From assembly GCF_005048855.1 (NCBI RefSeq), contig NZ_SUME01000002.1:1-64000 (forward strand): a DNA stretch of 64,000 nucleotides, written 5' to 3'. Each line of letters starts with the position of its first letter. The stretch's first letter is position 1. Of this stretch, positions 26,329 through 34,190 are shown piece by piece. The notes beneath the pieces are model-generated. The model made no database searches. It was not told the DNA's origin and worked only from the letters and a program-made list of their open reading frames with translations. This stretch comes from Sphingobacterium olei (GTDB taxonomy: Bacteria; Bacteroidota; Bacteroidia; Sphingobacteriales; Sphingobacteriaceae). The position numbers and the translations under genes were made by a program.

Positions 26329-26742
26329 ATGATTACATTAAAAAGCAAGGGGCTATTTGCCTCACTAGCATTATCAGTTTTATTTATGGTCGGATCGGTA
26401 GCTACAGCTCATGCAAACGAGCCCGACAAGGAGAAAGAAAAAAAGAACCAGCCTAAGGTGGAAGCTAAAACGCTTGCGCCGCAGTGGTTTGTTTATTCGG
26501 CTTCTAGCCACCCGACAAATGCATCGGATGCTAAAAACCAAAATAACTACACACCAGTAGGCGATCCTTCCGATCTGTGTGACGGTGCAACAAATTTGTG
26601 TGCTATTTTAGCCGAACCAGATTTGTCAAATCCATCAAATCCACGTCCACTTATAACAGGACAACAGATCGAAACGGAAATTGACAATTATTTCAGCCCT
26701 TCATCGCCACATGATGAAGAAATGATCGTCCAAAAAAATTAA
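26329..26742 (+). CDS. Small secreted two-cysteine protein (DUF6520-like)
   Basis: 137 residues with a clear signal peptide, SLALSVLFMVGSVATAHANE. A short charged linker follows, then APQWFVYSASS, and a pair of cysteines in DLCDGATNLCAI, then ITGQQIETEIDNYF. The arrangement (aromatic-Tyr core, paired Cys, short acidic tail) resembles the DUF6520 family of small exported Bacteroidota proteins. It would form one disulfide in the periplasm, fitting the adjacent TlpA gene. It is separated from that convergent gene by a shared terminator. It may be the substrate or precursor of the neighbouring membrane proteins; this is inference. Confidence 0.7.
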   Translation: MITLKSKGLFASLALSVLFMVGSVATAHANEPDKEKEKKNQPKVEAKTLAPQWFVYSASSHPTNASDAKNQNNYTPVGDPSDLCDGATNLCAILAEPDLSNPSNPRPLITGQQIETEIDNYFSPSSPHDEEMIVQKN

Positions 26743-26744
26743 AA

Positions 26745-26780
26745 AAAGGCGGAGCAGTTCCTTACAACTGCTCCACCTTT
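26745..26780. terminator. Bidirectional terminator between small secreted protein and TlpA genes
   Basis: AAAGGCGGAGCAGTT (26745-26759) pairs with AACTGCTCCACCTTT (26766-26780) with one mismatch and a six-base loop. A-run on the left and T-run on the right allow it to act in both directions for the convergent genes. Confidence 0.85.
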
Positions 26781-27296
26781 TTATTTATCCGCATTTAGTA
26801 AGATCTCCTCTCCCTTCAAAAACCGCTGCAAATTCTCCTCGGTCACATATACGCCGTTTGTCAGATGTTTTACCACTAAGTCTTTATCTATCCAGACAGC
26901 ATAAGGTACGCCCTTTCGGGGGAAATGTCCTTTAAGTAATCGATCACCCACTACAGGTACGATTTCAATCGTCTTGGTAATCGGATTCATATCCCAAAAC
27001 CTTCGGATGCTAGCACTATCCTGACTGGTCACCAACAATACCTCTAGTTCGTCGTTATATTTTTCCTGATAACTTTGCAGTTTAGGCATACCTGCGATAC
27101 ACGTGCTACACCATACAGACCAGAACTCAATTATAACATTTTTTCCTCTTATAGAGTCATATTTTAGACGGTGACCATCCAAAAATGAAAGCGAATCAAA
27201 AACCGACACAGGCAGTTTCTCTCCTATTTTTATCTCTTGTCCATACAATTGCGGGAGCATTCCCAGTACGATGACAGCTATATACACTAATTTCAT
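26781..27296 (-). CDS. TlpA-like periplasmic thioredoxin
   Basis: 171 residues with a signal peptide ending near YGQ. The redox motif is FWSVWCSTCIAGMPKL, with Cys at about residues 63 and 66. A cis-Pro follows in KGVPYAVWID. Its size and fold order match TlpA/ResA-type thiol-disulfide oxidoreductases that work in the periplasm. It lies 13 bases after the SusD gene on the same strand and is the third gene of the SusC-SusD-TlpA unit. It may reduce or form the disulfide in an imported or exported Cys-containing peptide. Confidence 0.9.
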   Translation of the reverse strand: MKLVYIAVIVLGMLPQLYGQEIKIGEKLPVSVFDSLSFLDGHRLKYDSIRGKNVIIEFWSVWCSTCIAGMPKLQSYQEKYNDELEVLLVTSQDSASIRRFWDMNPITKTIEIVPVVGDRLLKGHFPRKGVPYAVWIDKDLVVKHLTNGVYVTEENLQRFLKGEEILLNADK

Positions 27297-27309
27297 TATT
27301 TCTACCTTA

Positions 27310-28665
27310 TTATTTCAAAAAAACAAGTACACTTTGTGGAATCGGGATATACATTTTATCCGCGGTCAACCGATATGTTTTATCATCCAATCGTCTTATG
27401 GATTCGATTTTATACATATCGTCCGTCGCTAATCTTCGTATATCGATCCAACGACACCCCTTACGAATGAGTTCCTTCCTTCGCTCTTTTAAAACTATAG
27501 CTAACAATTCCTCATTAGGCGTAAGTTCGTAAGGAAAAGATTGGTTCTTTAATAGCCTATGTTCCAGAAGGCTCTTTAATGTCATTTTTGCATCAACAAA
27601 TTTACCCAGGCGGGCCAAGCATTCTACCTTGATCAAATAAATATCGGGAAGAAGTACGCCCCAGAAATCATAACCCGAACTGTTGCCCCGTCCGTCGTAG
27701 TCACCTTTGAATTCTACCCACCCTTTCGCATTCTTCACATAAAAAGCTTTCTTTCTGAGATCTTCATCCCCGTAAGCAGAATACAACAGTGTATCTATCC
27801 TGCCTATAGTCCTTGCTAATAATGGAGAGGTAGCCGATCTCGCCTGGAAGATCACTTCCTTATTGAATCTCGGAAAAGGCGCCGCTGCATTTAGGTCAAT
27901 CGTATTAAGGTCGATCAGTTCGTTTTTAATTTCTAGACAAGAGTCGGCATATGCCAAGGCTTCCGAGTATCGCCCCAAATCAAGATAAACTTTGGCCAAC
28001 ATACCATAAGCCGCAGGTTTTGACGGCCGGGATACAATCATCGGCTCATTAGGCAATAGTGAGGTAGATGCATGCAAATCGGTTAAGATCTGCGCATACG
28101 TCTGATCCAGCGAAGACATCACGGTAGGCTCGCTGTAACTACTTTTAAGTCTTAACGGTATACCTTGATCACTCCCACTTACCAATTTCGGATGAGGCGA
28201 ATGATGTACAGCTACCATATAGTTTCTATAGCCTCGAAAAAAGAATGCCGTTCCCTTAATCCGGTTATAGTTTTCCCTATCCTTTTGGTTGATAACAGTA
28301 GCTTGGTCGATTCTCTCCAACACCGTGTTTGCAAATAAGATCGAACGGTATTGGCTATTGATTATATCGCGATAATCGACTTCATGCTCCCAGATATAGG
28401 AATCACGCTGTTCCTTAGACGCTAAGGCTTGCCAATCTTCCGTTGCAAGGTAGTAGTCGTCACTAAACACTGCTGAAGACAATGGATAATTATTGTTCAT
28501 AATGGCATAGCTATCCATTAGTCCTCCTAAATCTTCCAGACTTTCAGGTATATCTATAGTTTCATCCGGCTTTTTTTCCAGAAAAGCTGAACAGGAAGGA
28601 CACAGCACAAGACAAGTCATTAGAAATGGTAGAATCGTCAAGATCTTCATGTTTATTTTTCTCAT
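27310..28665 (-). CDS. SusD-family lipoprotein
   Basis: 451 residues from the ATG at 28665, four bases after the SusC stop; an upstream extension would run into susC. A lipoprotein signal ends at CPSC, followed by SAFLEKKPDETIDIPESLED. Conserved SusD parts are FFFRGYRNYMVAVHH, GMLAKVYLDLGRYSEALAYA and KERRKELIRKGCRWIDIRRL. It is shorter than glycan-binding SusDs, as is common for SusD partners of the TlpA-linked SusC group, whose ligands may be peptides or siderophore-like molecules rather than glycans. It sits in a tight leftward operon with SusC and TlpA. Confidence 0.9.
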   Translation of the reverse strand: MRKINMKILTILPFLMTCLVLCPSCSAFLEKKPDETIDIPESLEDLGGLMDSYAIMNNNYPLSSAVFSDDYYLATEDWQALASKEQRDSYIWEHEVDYRDIINSQYRSILFANTVLERIDQATVINQKDRENYNRIKGTAFFFRGYRNYMVAVHHSPHPKLVSGSDQGIPLRLKSSYSEPTVMSSLDQTYAQILTDLHASTSLLPNEPMIVSRPSKPAAYGMLAKVYLDLGRYSEALAYADSCLEIKNELIDLNTIDLNAAAPFPRFNKEVIFQARSATSPLLARTIGRIDTLLYSAYGDEDLRKKAFYVKNAKGWVEFKGDYDGRGNSSGYDFWGVLLPDIYLIKVECLARLGKFVDAKMTLKSLLEHRLLKNQSFPYELTPNEELLAIVLKERRKELIRKGCRWIDIRRLATDDMYKIESIRRLDDKTYRLTADKMYIPIPQSVLVFLK

Positions 28666-28669
28666 AATT

Positions 28670-31600
28670 TTAAAAGTTAGTTTTAATGCCAAAGCTCCAT
28701 TGTATTGACGGTCTGAACCCGTCTTTAAAATCAGGGTCAACTCCTTCCTTATTGCTTTTCCACCATACCCAATTGATCTGGTTTAGATTACAAAACAGAT
28801 CGACAGGTTGTAAACCGCGCCGAATAAGCTTGTTCATATTTATCTGATACGACATTTGCATGTCATTAAGACGAATACTTGAGCCATCCAATACGGTCGC
28901 ATCCGAGTTTAGGTAAAATTGATCTCTCCTCGTATTGATGGGATACTGCAATGAAGGGACATCTGTCGTTTGCTCATCGCCAGCTTTCTGCCAACGTCTT
29001 AACACGTCCGCATGTATATCATTATTGCTAAACATTCGTTCGTAAAAGATGGAGTTCTTTCTGAATTTATGCCCTAATCGATAGCTCACATTGAAGGAAA
29101 AGCGAATATCACCAAAGGAAAAACGGTTCAATATATTACCAAAGCTTTGAGGAACTGCAGTACCGTTATAACTTTGATCCAATACAGGACTCAATACCAG
29201 TCTGCCATAGTCGGAAGAGACAGCCCCTTCTACATAGCCCTGTGGGTTTCCCGTTTCAGGATCGAGACCTGCCCACTTAAAACTAGTAATAGCGTATGGA
29301 TGATATCCTTCCAATATCGAAAGGACGCTACCGTCACTGACAAACCCTATATACGTTTCCAAGCCAGCTCCTAGATATTTTGCAACGGTATACTTTGCCA
29401 GACTATATTGCGCCAATACATTCCAGTTCAGTTTTCCAAGCCGCAAAACATCGAAATCTAGAGACGCGTCGATACCACTTCCATCTATATGCGCCGAATT
29501 TTTTGGATTGGAAGTATAACCCGTTGTCGGGTCCGTTGGTTCAAATGCTATCACATCCCTTGCTTTCTTTTCATAAAACTCTAAATTCCCCCTTAGCCTC
29601 TTATCTTTTGTAGAAAAACTAATACTGGCATTTAGTGTACCTATTTCTTCCCACTTAAAGTTTGGATTGTACCCACCCATAATGCTTGTTGACGGAATTT
29701 GTGTAATCTGTAGGGAACTTGCAGAATATCGTATTGTTGGAAAAGCAGATACCGACTTATTGATATTCCCACTCTTTCCGTAAGTAACACGAACGTCGAA
29801 TTGGGAAAAGGGCAAATTAAAAAATGGCTCTTCGTGCGCTTTCCACAAGGCCCCCGCAGACCACAAGGGGTTCCACTTTTGATTAGTCTCGACGCCAAAT
29901 AGATTGGACGCATCACGTCGCGCGCTGAAGCTTACGGTATAACGATTATATAAACTATAGTTAATATTGGTATACAATGACACATTTCTATCGTTGCCTG
30001 CCCTATAGCTTTCTAAATAGGGTATATATTGGCTACCTGCTAAATTGGCAAATGTCGGATAGAGCGTCTGGTAGTTAATTGCCGTATGATTCCATTTCTC
30101 ATTAAAGCCATATACCCTATTCTCGCTATTCAACGTCCGAGACATCGATATCTCCCCGCCTAATAAAACATCCAAGCCATGCGCAGCCCAATTCTTGTTT
30201 CCTGTAATCTGTGTTCTGAAATGATGGACGTAATTTCTTTGATCCCCTTTATCAAGAATCCCTTCATTGGGGATCTGATAAATCGGGCTACCATTTTGGA
30301 TGCGCGTGAACCTATTGACCAGATCTCTTACTAAATACGTCTCCTCATCGTAGTAAAAATGCCGATTGTTGGTCATAAGCGACCCCCGATAACTGACAGC
30401 AGATGTAATAAAATCAGCGATTTTATATTTAAGTCCGACATCAGCAATGATATTTCGCTGGTTGCTGGTGCGATCTGTAGATCCTGATTCCCTCAGCGGG
30501 CTGAACTTCCAATCGTGCAGCAAACCTTGACCTGCCGTGTCGGTGAATATTTTTCGATAGTAGATATCCCAATCTGCGGGATTGCCCGTATCATCCAAAA
30601 AAGTTAGATACGGTGATAACCTTTTTCCGTTGACATTCAAACTGCCGTAGCTCCCAAGGCCATTTATGCGGTTCTGTGCGTCCATTAATCTGACACCAAA
30701 ATTAATCTCTAGGGAAGCGTTAGGTCGAATGGTATTGTTGAGCATAAAGGACAAGCGACGACTGTCGTTGTCACGGATATTTTCAAGACCTTTTTCATAA
30801 CCAGCTGTAAATATCGTCATGCTTTTTTCGCCTCCATAATGCAAAGAAAAATTAGTACGGACATTCTGTGCTGTCCTATATACATGATCCATGTAACCTT
30901 GTCTGATATCGCCCAAGCCCCATTTGGATACCTGAGCTTGAACATCCTGATCGGTCACCTTTCCTCTTTTTTGATCCAACAGCAATTCATACAAAGGAGA
31001 AAGAGCAGGCCTGCGAAAATCGGCCGTATCTGCCAGCCCATGTCCAAGTGAAAACATGTATTGTTCAAAACCTAGGAAATAAGCTGTAGATAGAATCTGC
31101 CTATTGTTCATTAGGTTAGGTCTAGCCATTAGTGTAGTATTGGCATCGACAGTAGTTTTTAATCCCGGACGTTTTACTTTTTTGGAATTCAATACGATTA
31201 CGCCATTTCCGGCTCTTGCCCCCCATATGGATGCCGCTGAGGCATCCCGGAGGATATTGACGCTTTCGATCTCTGCCGGATTGATATCATCCAGATCACC
31301 TTCATACGGAAAGTTGTCCAATATAATAAGCGGTTTCGCAACGTCTTCACGCAATGCGTACATTCCTCTTATCTGAATACGCTGATCATTATCACCCCTA
31401 CTTTCTACCAAAAAACTCGGACTCACAAAACGTAGCCGCTCCGTCATAGATCCCGACACGTTGAGCTGCAGGAGCGTACTATCAATAATGACAAACGAAC
31501 CCGTTGCATTACTTCGTTTAAGGCGCTGATATCCGGTATTCACCACCTCAACTTCTTCAATCTCGTTTTCGGCTGGCTGTAATCCAATTTCTAGTATTGT

Positions 31601-31948
31601 AGTCGTTTCATCGTAAGCAAAAGATTGCTCGGCAAACCCGATATGTTTAATAATTATCGTTCCGTTGGGCTTATCCACTAAGATGGCAAACTTACCTTCT
31701 GTGTCTGTACGTGCTTGCAGCTTATCCGAACTAACAGAAGCATTCGTTATCGGTTGCCCGTCGGCAGCCGAGCGTACCACTCCTCCGAGGGTACGGCCCG
31801 ACTGCGCCTGGGCACCACTAAACAACACACATATAAGACCTAGTATGAAGCTGAACAGCGTTCTGCTTTGGTTATTATTTGATCTGAAAAGATGAGATAG
31901 CCGCTTCAAATAGCACAGTCCTCTCCCACCCTTAAAAAATATATTCAT
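28670..31948 (-). CDS. SusC/RagA-family TonB-dependent transporter (TlpA-linked)
   Basis: 1092 residues. A basic leader and signal peptide end near GAQAQS. A carboxypeptidase-regulatory-like domain is at about 50-135, and the plug carries IQIRGMYALREDVAKPLIIL and NILRDASAASIWGARAGNG. A beta-barrel runs to the aromatic C-terminus IQWSFGIKTNF. It is first in the SusC-SusD-TlpA operon. The ligand is unknown: no glycan enzymes are linked to it, so it may import a peptide or cofactor. The long leader upstream is described separately. Confidence 0.93.
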   Translation of the reverse strand: MNIFFKGGRGLCYLKRLSHLFRSNNNQSRTLFSFILGLICVLFSGAQAQSGRTLGGVVRSAADGQPITNASVSSDKLQARTDTEGKFAILVDKPNGTIIIKHIGFAEQSFAYDETTTILEIGLQPAENEIEEVEVVNTGYQRLKRSNATGSFVIIDSTLLQLNVSGSMTERLRFVSPSFLVESRGDNDQRIQIRGMYALREDVAKPLIILDNFPYEGDLDDINPAEIESVNILRDASAASIWGARAGNGVIVLNSKKVKRPGLKTTVDANTTLMARPNLMNNRQILSTAYFLGFEQYMFSLGHGLADTADFRRPALSPLYELLLDQKRGKVTDQDVQAQVSKWGLGDIRQGYMDHVYRTAQNVRTNFSLHYGGEKSMTIFTAGYEKGLENIRDNDSRRLSFMLNNTIRPNASLEINFGVRLMDAQNRINGLGSYGSLNVNGKRLSPYLTFLDDTGNPADWDIYYRKIFTDTAGQGLLHDWKFSPLRESGSTDRTSNQRNIIADVGLKYKIADFITSAVSYRGSLMTNNRHFYYDEETYLVRDLVNRFTRIQNGSPIYQIPNEGILDKGDQRNYVHHFRTQITGNKNWAAHGLDVLLGGEISMSRTLNSENRVYGFNEKWNHTAINYQTLYPTFANLAGSQYIPYLESYRAGNDRNVSLYTNINYSLYNRYTVSFSARRDASNLFGVETNQKWNPLWSAGALWKAHEEPFFNLPFSQFDVRVTYGKSGNINKSVSAFPTIRYSASSLQITQIPSTSIMGGYNPNFKWEEIGTLNASISFSTKDKRLRGNLEFYEKKARDVIAFEPTDPTTGYTSNPKNSAHIDGSGIDASLDFDVLRLGKLNWNVLAQYSLAKYTVAKYLGAGLETYIGFVSDGSVLSILEGYHPYAITSFKWAGLDPETGNPQGYVEGAVSSDYGRLVLSPVLDQSYNGTAVPQSFGNILNRFSFGDIRFSFNVSYRLGHKFRKNSIFYERMFSNNDIHADVLRRWQKAGDEQTTDVPSLQYPINTRRDQFYLNSDATVLDGSSIRLNDMQMSYQINMNKLIRRGLQPVDLFCNLNQINWVWWKSNKEGVDPDFKDGFRPSIQWSFGIKTNF

Positions 31949-32132
31949 TTTTTTTAAGGTTAATGGCGTGACCTGTGCTTTGCCTTCGCTAGAGTTTTAT
32001 AGCGCTATTCACTTCTACCTAAGCCTACAGCTCAGGCCACCTATAAATAATTTGATTGATTAAAAATCGAAATGCGGTTTTATACATCATCAGGTTAATT
32101 TCGGTTATCTTACACGCATTCATCGATTGAGA
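31949..32132. other. SusC upstream region, no gene recognised
   Basis: No frame here is convincing. A short GCCT-GAGCTGT-AGGC hairpin lies in the minus-strand sense near 32024-32038. The start-proximal bases form an A-rich leader for the SusC gene at 31948. I see no tRNA or known riboswitch. Confidence 0.4.
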
Positions 32133-32181
32133 TGTCCGCAAATGCGGACAAGCCCTGCGGAGCTACTCCGGGGCGGTTTTT
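32133..32181 (+). terminator. Terminator-like double hairpin between divergent genes
   Basis: TGTCCGC-AAAT-GCGGACA (32133-32150) is a perfect hairpin. A second one (32153-32173) has CGGAG/CTCCG as its core with CCC/GGG outside, then CGGTTTTT. A plus-strand terminator between two divergently transcribed genes implies a short unannotated transcript to its left, or a fossil element. Confidence 0.45.
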
Positions 32182-32218
32182 AGATTTTTGTAAAGTTGTT
32201 TTTTTGTAATTTTCATAA

Positions 32219-32462
32219 CTCACTTTTATTTAAGTGAGTCTCGTGATTGCAAGGAACTATAGCCGGGCTCCTATCAACCGTACTGTTAGCTTCCGACGGC
32301 TTAGGAACGGTAACGATAGGGCCCACACGCTATAGCGTATATCAAAGATATACAAAATATTGTAGTGGGCATTAAAACCTATCGCCTCGTCCTACTGAAA
32401 TGTCGGAATTCACAGTCGAGACTCTTTTAGTCTAATGCCATAAATTGAGAAAATCAATTTAT
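32219..32462. ncRNA. Structured intergenic element with mutually exclusive pairings
   Basis: Hairpins in order: CTCACTT/AAGTGAG (32219-32238); a long one pairing CTATAGC (32257-32263) with GCTATAG (32329-32335), then GGGC-CCTATC (32265-32275) with GATAGG-GCCC (32315-32324), and ACCGT with ACGGT; GTATATC-AAA-GATATAC (32337-32353); AGACT-CTTTT-AGTCT (about 32419-32433); and ATAAATTGA-GAAAA-TCAATTTAT (32440-32462). GATAGGGCCCAC (32315-32326) can instead pair with GTGGGC (32365-32370) plus CCTATC (32378-32383). Such competition is typical of regulatory RNA leaders. No known family was recognised. Confidence 0.5.
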
Positions 32463-32593
32463 AAAGCAAACATAAACAATACTTTAATTTAAAACAAATT
32501 TTTTCTATTACATTTTATAAAACCAATATAAACGACCTTGCTTTTATGAAGCAAGTCGTATATGTAAACTCAATTTCCCTCCATATAATAAAC

Positions 32594-33088
32594 ATGATCC
32601 GCCTATTAAGAACATATTTAGGATTCAGCACGAGAGATATCCAAAAGATACTTGAATTGGAAGTTGATGGAAATCTGTTGGGAGCAATAGAGAGTAGCAA
32701 AAACACTGCGAAATACCATGATCAGCATCTGAATAAACTGGCACGAGCGTTTACCGAAAAATCATTCGAATTAGGTTATAACATCACGTACACCGTCAGT
32801 GACTTTTATCCTCCTGCTAGCTTTAAGGAGGAAATGGTCAAAAAAATTATTATCAAGATAGAACCCACAGAACTGGGACCGACGGGTACGCTTCATTTAC
32901 TTTTAGTCGAAAATAATGACCTATTCTTTGACGAATGGCATACGTCAAAAGAAATCGCACACTATTGCGGTGCGCAAGCTGGAAAAAACTGGGAAGCGAA
33001 GGATTTCACCGCCGTGATCGATAACGCTACAAAAAAGGGTACGCTTATAAGAAAGAGTGAGGACGAAGCGCTATTTAAAAGACCATAA
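32594..33088 (+). CDS. HTH-type regulator-like protein (164 aa)
   Basis: The ATG at 32594 gives MIRLLRTYLGFSTRDIQKIL; an upstream ATG at 32546 adds 16 unlikely residues. The first 60 residues resemble an XRE-like helix-turn-helix (FSTRDIQKILELEVDGNLLG then AIESSKNTAKYHDQHLNKLA), in which the domain may sense rather than bind DNA. The C-terminal half has ELGPTGTLHLLLVENNDLFF and WHTSKEIAHYCGAQAGKNWE, with no known domain that I can name. No signal peptide. It lies downstream of the structured element and upstream of the zeta-toxin module. Its role is unknown; by context it could regulate the island. Confidence 0.6.
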   Translation: MIRLLRTYLGFSTRDIQKILELEVDGNLLGAIESSKNTAKYHDQHLNKLARAFTEKSFELGYNITYTVSDFYPPASFKEEMVKKIIIKIEPTELGPTGTLHLLLVENNDLFFDEWHTSKEIAHYCGAQAGKNWEAKDFTAVIDNATKKGTLIRKSEDEALFKRP

Positions 33089-33175
33089 ACTGAATTTCAG
33101 ATGGCCAAACCAATAAAAGAAGATAGTCAGACCTAATTTAAAACCTTGTAAAATGCTTCATATCTAGCGGTTCGG

Positions 33176-33207
33176 TTTGTATATGAAAAGCATTTTAGCT
33201 AAATTTG
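33176..33207 (+). promoter_or_regulatory. Promoter of the zeta-toxin operon
   Basis: TTTG (33176-33179), a 20-base spacer and TAAATTTG (33200-33207) match the Bacteroidota -33/-7 pattern. The ATG follows 19 bases later at 33227. A decayed copy of this promoter lies at about 38229-38263, in front of the chimeric pseudogene. Confidence 0.6.
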
Positions 33208-33226
33208 GTATGTAAACTACATAACT

Positions 33227-33484
33227 ATGAATGTATTATCACTTCGAGAGCAGGTTAAGAGAGGCTCGATGGCTGTGAAGGCACTCAGGGCTAGCCGATT
33301 GAAAAGCGGATTGCCCTTCATGATTAATGTGAAAGGTATGGAAAGAAAACTGTGTTATATGGAATATCCTAATGGTAAAATACATCTGGTAAAACAGTCT
33401 AACAATGGCAGTGATTTTGAGACGATGCATATTTTGGACGAGTCGGAAACAATCCAGTTTAGACACCGTTTCGACCTATATTAA
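33227..33484 (+). CDS. Putative antitoxin of a zeta-toxin module (85 aa)
   Basis: A small basic/acidic protein with MNVLSLREQVKRGSMAVKAL at the start and MERKLCYMEYPNGKIHLVKQ in the middle. It precedes the zeta-toxin gene with a one-base stop/start overlap (TAATG), the usual tight antitoxin-toxin arrangement. No named antitoxin family is evident, but its size and position fit. A fragment matching its promoter and first ~17 codons, with the start codon mutated, recurs at 38224. It has no signal peptide. Confidence 0.7.
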   Translation: MNVLSLREQVKRGSMAVKALRASRLKSGLPFMINVKGMERKLCYMEYPNGKIHLVKQSNNGSDFETMHILDESETIQFRHRFDLY

Positions 33485-34110
33485 TGCCCGAGCTTTTTGT
33501 AATAACCGGGTCTAACGGAGCAGGCAAATCTACCGTAGGACCGAGTTATTTTCCTGACAATTTACAGGATGTTTTCGATGGGGATAAGCTTTATCTGGAG
33601 AAAAGATCGGAACTGTGGAGATCAGGCCTACGTGTACAAAGAGAACTAACCAAGCAGGCATCAGAATTTGTAGACCGCACATTTAACTCACTAGTAGAAA
33701 CCGCCATTTCGCACTCGTTAGACTTCGCATATGAGGGGCATTTTTCAAAAGATGCAAGTTGGGATGTGCTACACCAATTTAAAAACGAAGGATACATTAT
33801 ACATTTGATTTTCTTTGGCCTTGATAATGAAGAAATTTCGTCGGACCGTGTTCTGATCAGAGCTCAGGAAGGAGGACACTATGTTGATCCACTAACCTTG
33901 AGAGAAAATTATTTCGGAAACCTCAATCAAGTCGATGATCGATACCTGTTATTCGATTCGTTAAAAGTAATTGATACCTCTGAACTTGAACATAAGGATT
34001 TGGTATTTATTTTAAATGGAAAAGTGGTAGAAGCCTTGGAAATCTCCCAACAGCCAAACTGGCTAATACAGTATATGCCTAATATCGCTCGCTTGGCGGG
34101 ATTCAAATGA
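33484..34110 (+). CDS. Zeta-toxin family kinase (P-loop)
   Basis: 208 residues. Walker A is VITGSNGAGKSTVG at residues 6-19. An Asp in DVFDGDKLYL near 31-34 and the acidic-Gly segment DFAYEGHFSKD near 79-89 match zeta-toxin/PezT-like kinases. These phosphorylate UDP-N-acetylglucosamine or related nucleotides and block cell-wall synthesis. The protein has HYVDPLTLRENYFGNL near 137-152, as in other chromosomal zeta-like proteins. It starts in the stop codon of the antitoxin gene. It is likely active as a toxin, but some relatives are metabolic kinases. Confidence 0.85.
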   Translation: MPELFVITGSNGAGKSTVGPSYFPDNLQDVFDGDKLYLEKRSELWRSGLRVQRELTKQASEFVDRTFNSLVETAISHSLDFAYEGHFSKDASWDVLHQFKNEGYIIHLIFFGLDNEEISSDRVLIRAQEGGHYVDPLTLRENYFGNLNQVDDRYLLFDSLKVIDTSELEHKDLVFILNGKVVEALEISQQPNWLIQYMPNIARLAGFK

Positions 34111-34163
34111 ACACTACGCTAACAATTGGTTGGAATTTACAGTTAGTTTCAAATAAATTTATC

Positions 34164-34171
34164 TAGGTTTG
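34164..34171 (+). promoter_or_regulatory. -7 promoter element before the transglutaminase-like gene
   Basis: TAGGTTTG at 34164-34171 matches the -7 consensus, 20 bases ahead of the ATG at 34191. No clear -33 TTTG was seen at the proper spacing (only TTTC at 34147-34150), so this is a weak call. Confidence 0.35.
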
Positions 34172-34190
34172 AAGCGACAGCATTGATGCT

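Noticed and set aside
32219..32462. Retron ncRNA
   Set aside because: No reverse transcriptase gene is adjacent; the structure is described without a family name.
34164..34190. Zeta toxin and transglutaminase-like genes as one transcript only
   Set aside because: A TAGGTTTG box close to 34191 allows a separate promoter, so a single transcript is not assumed.
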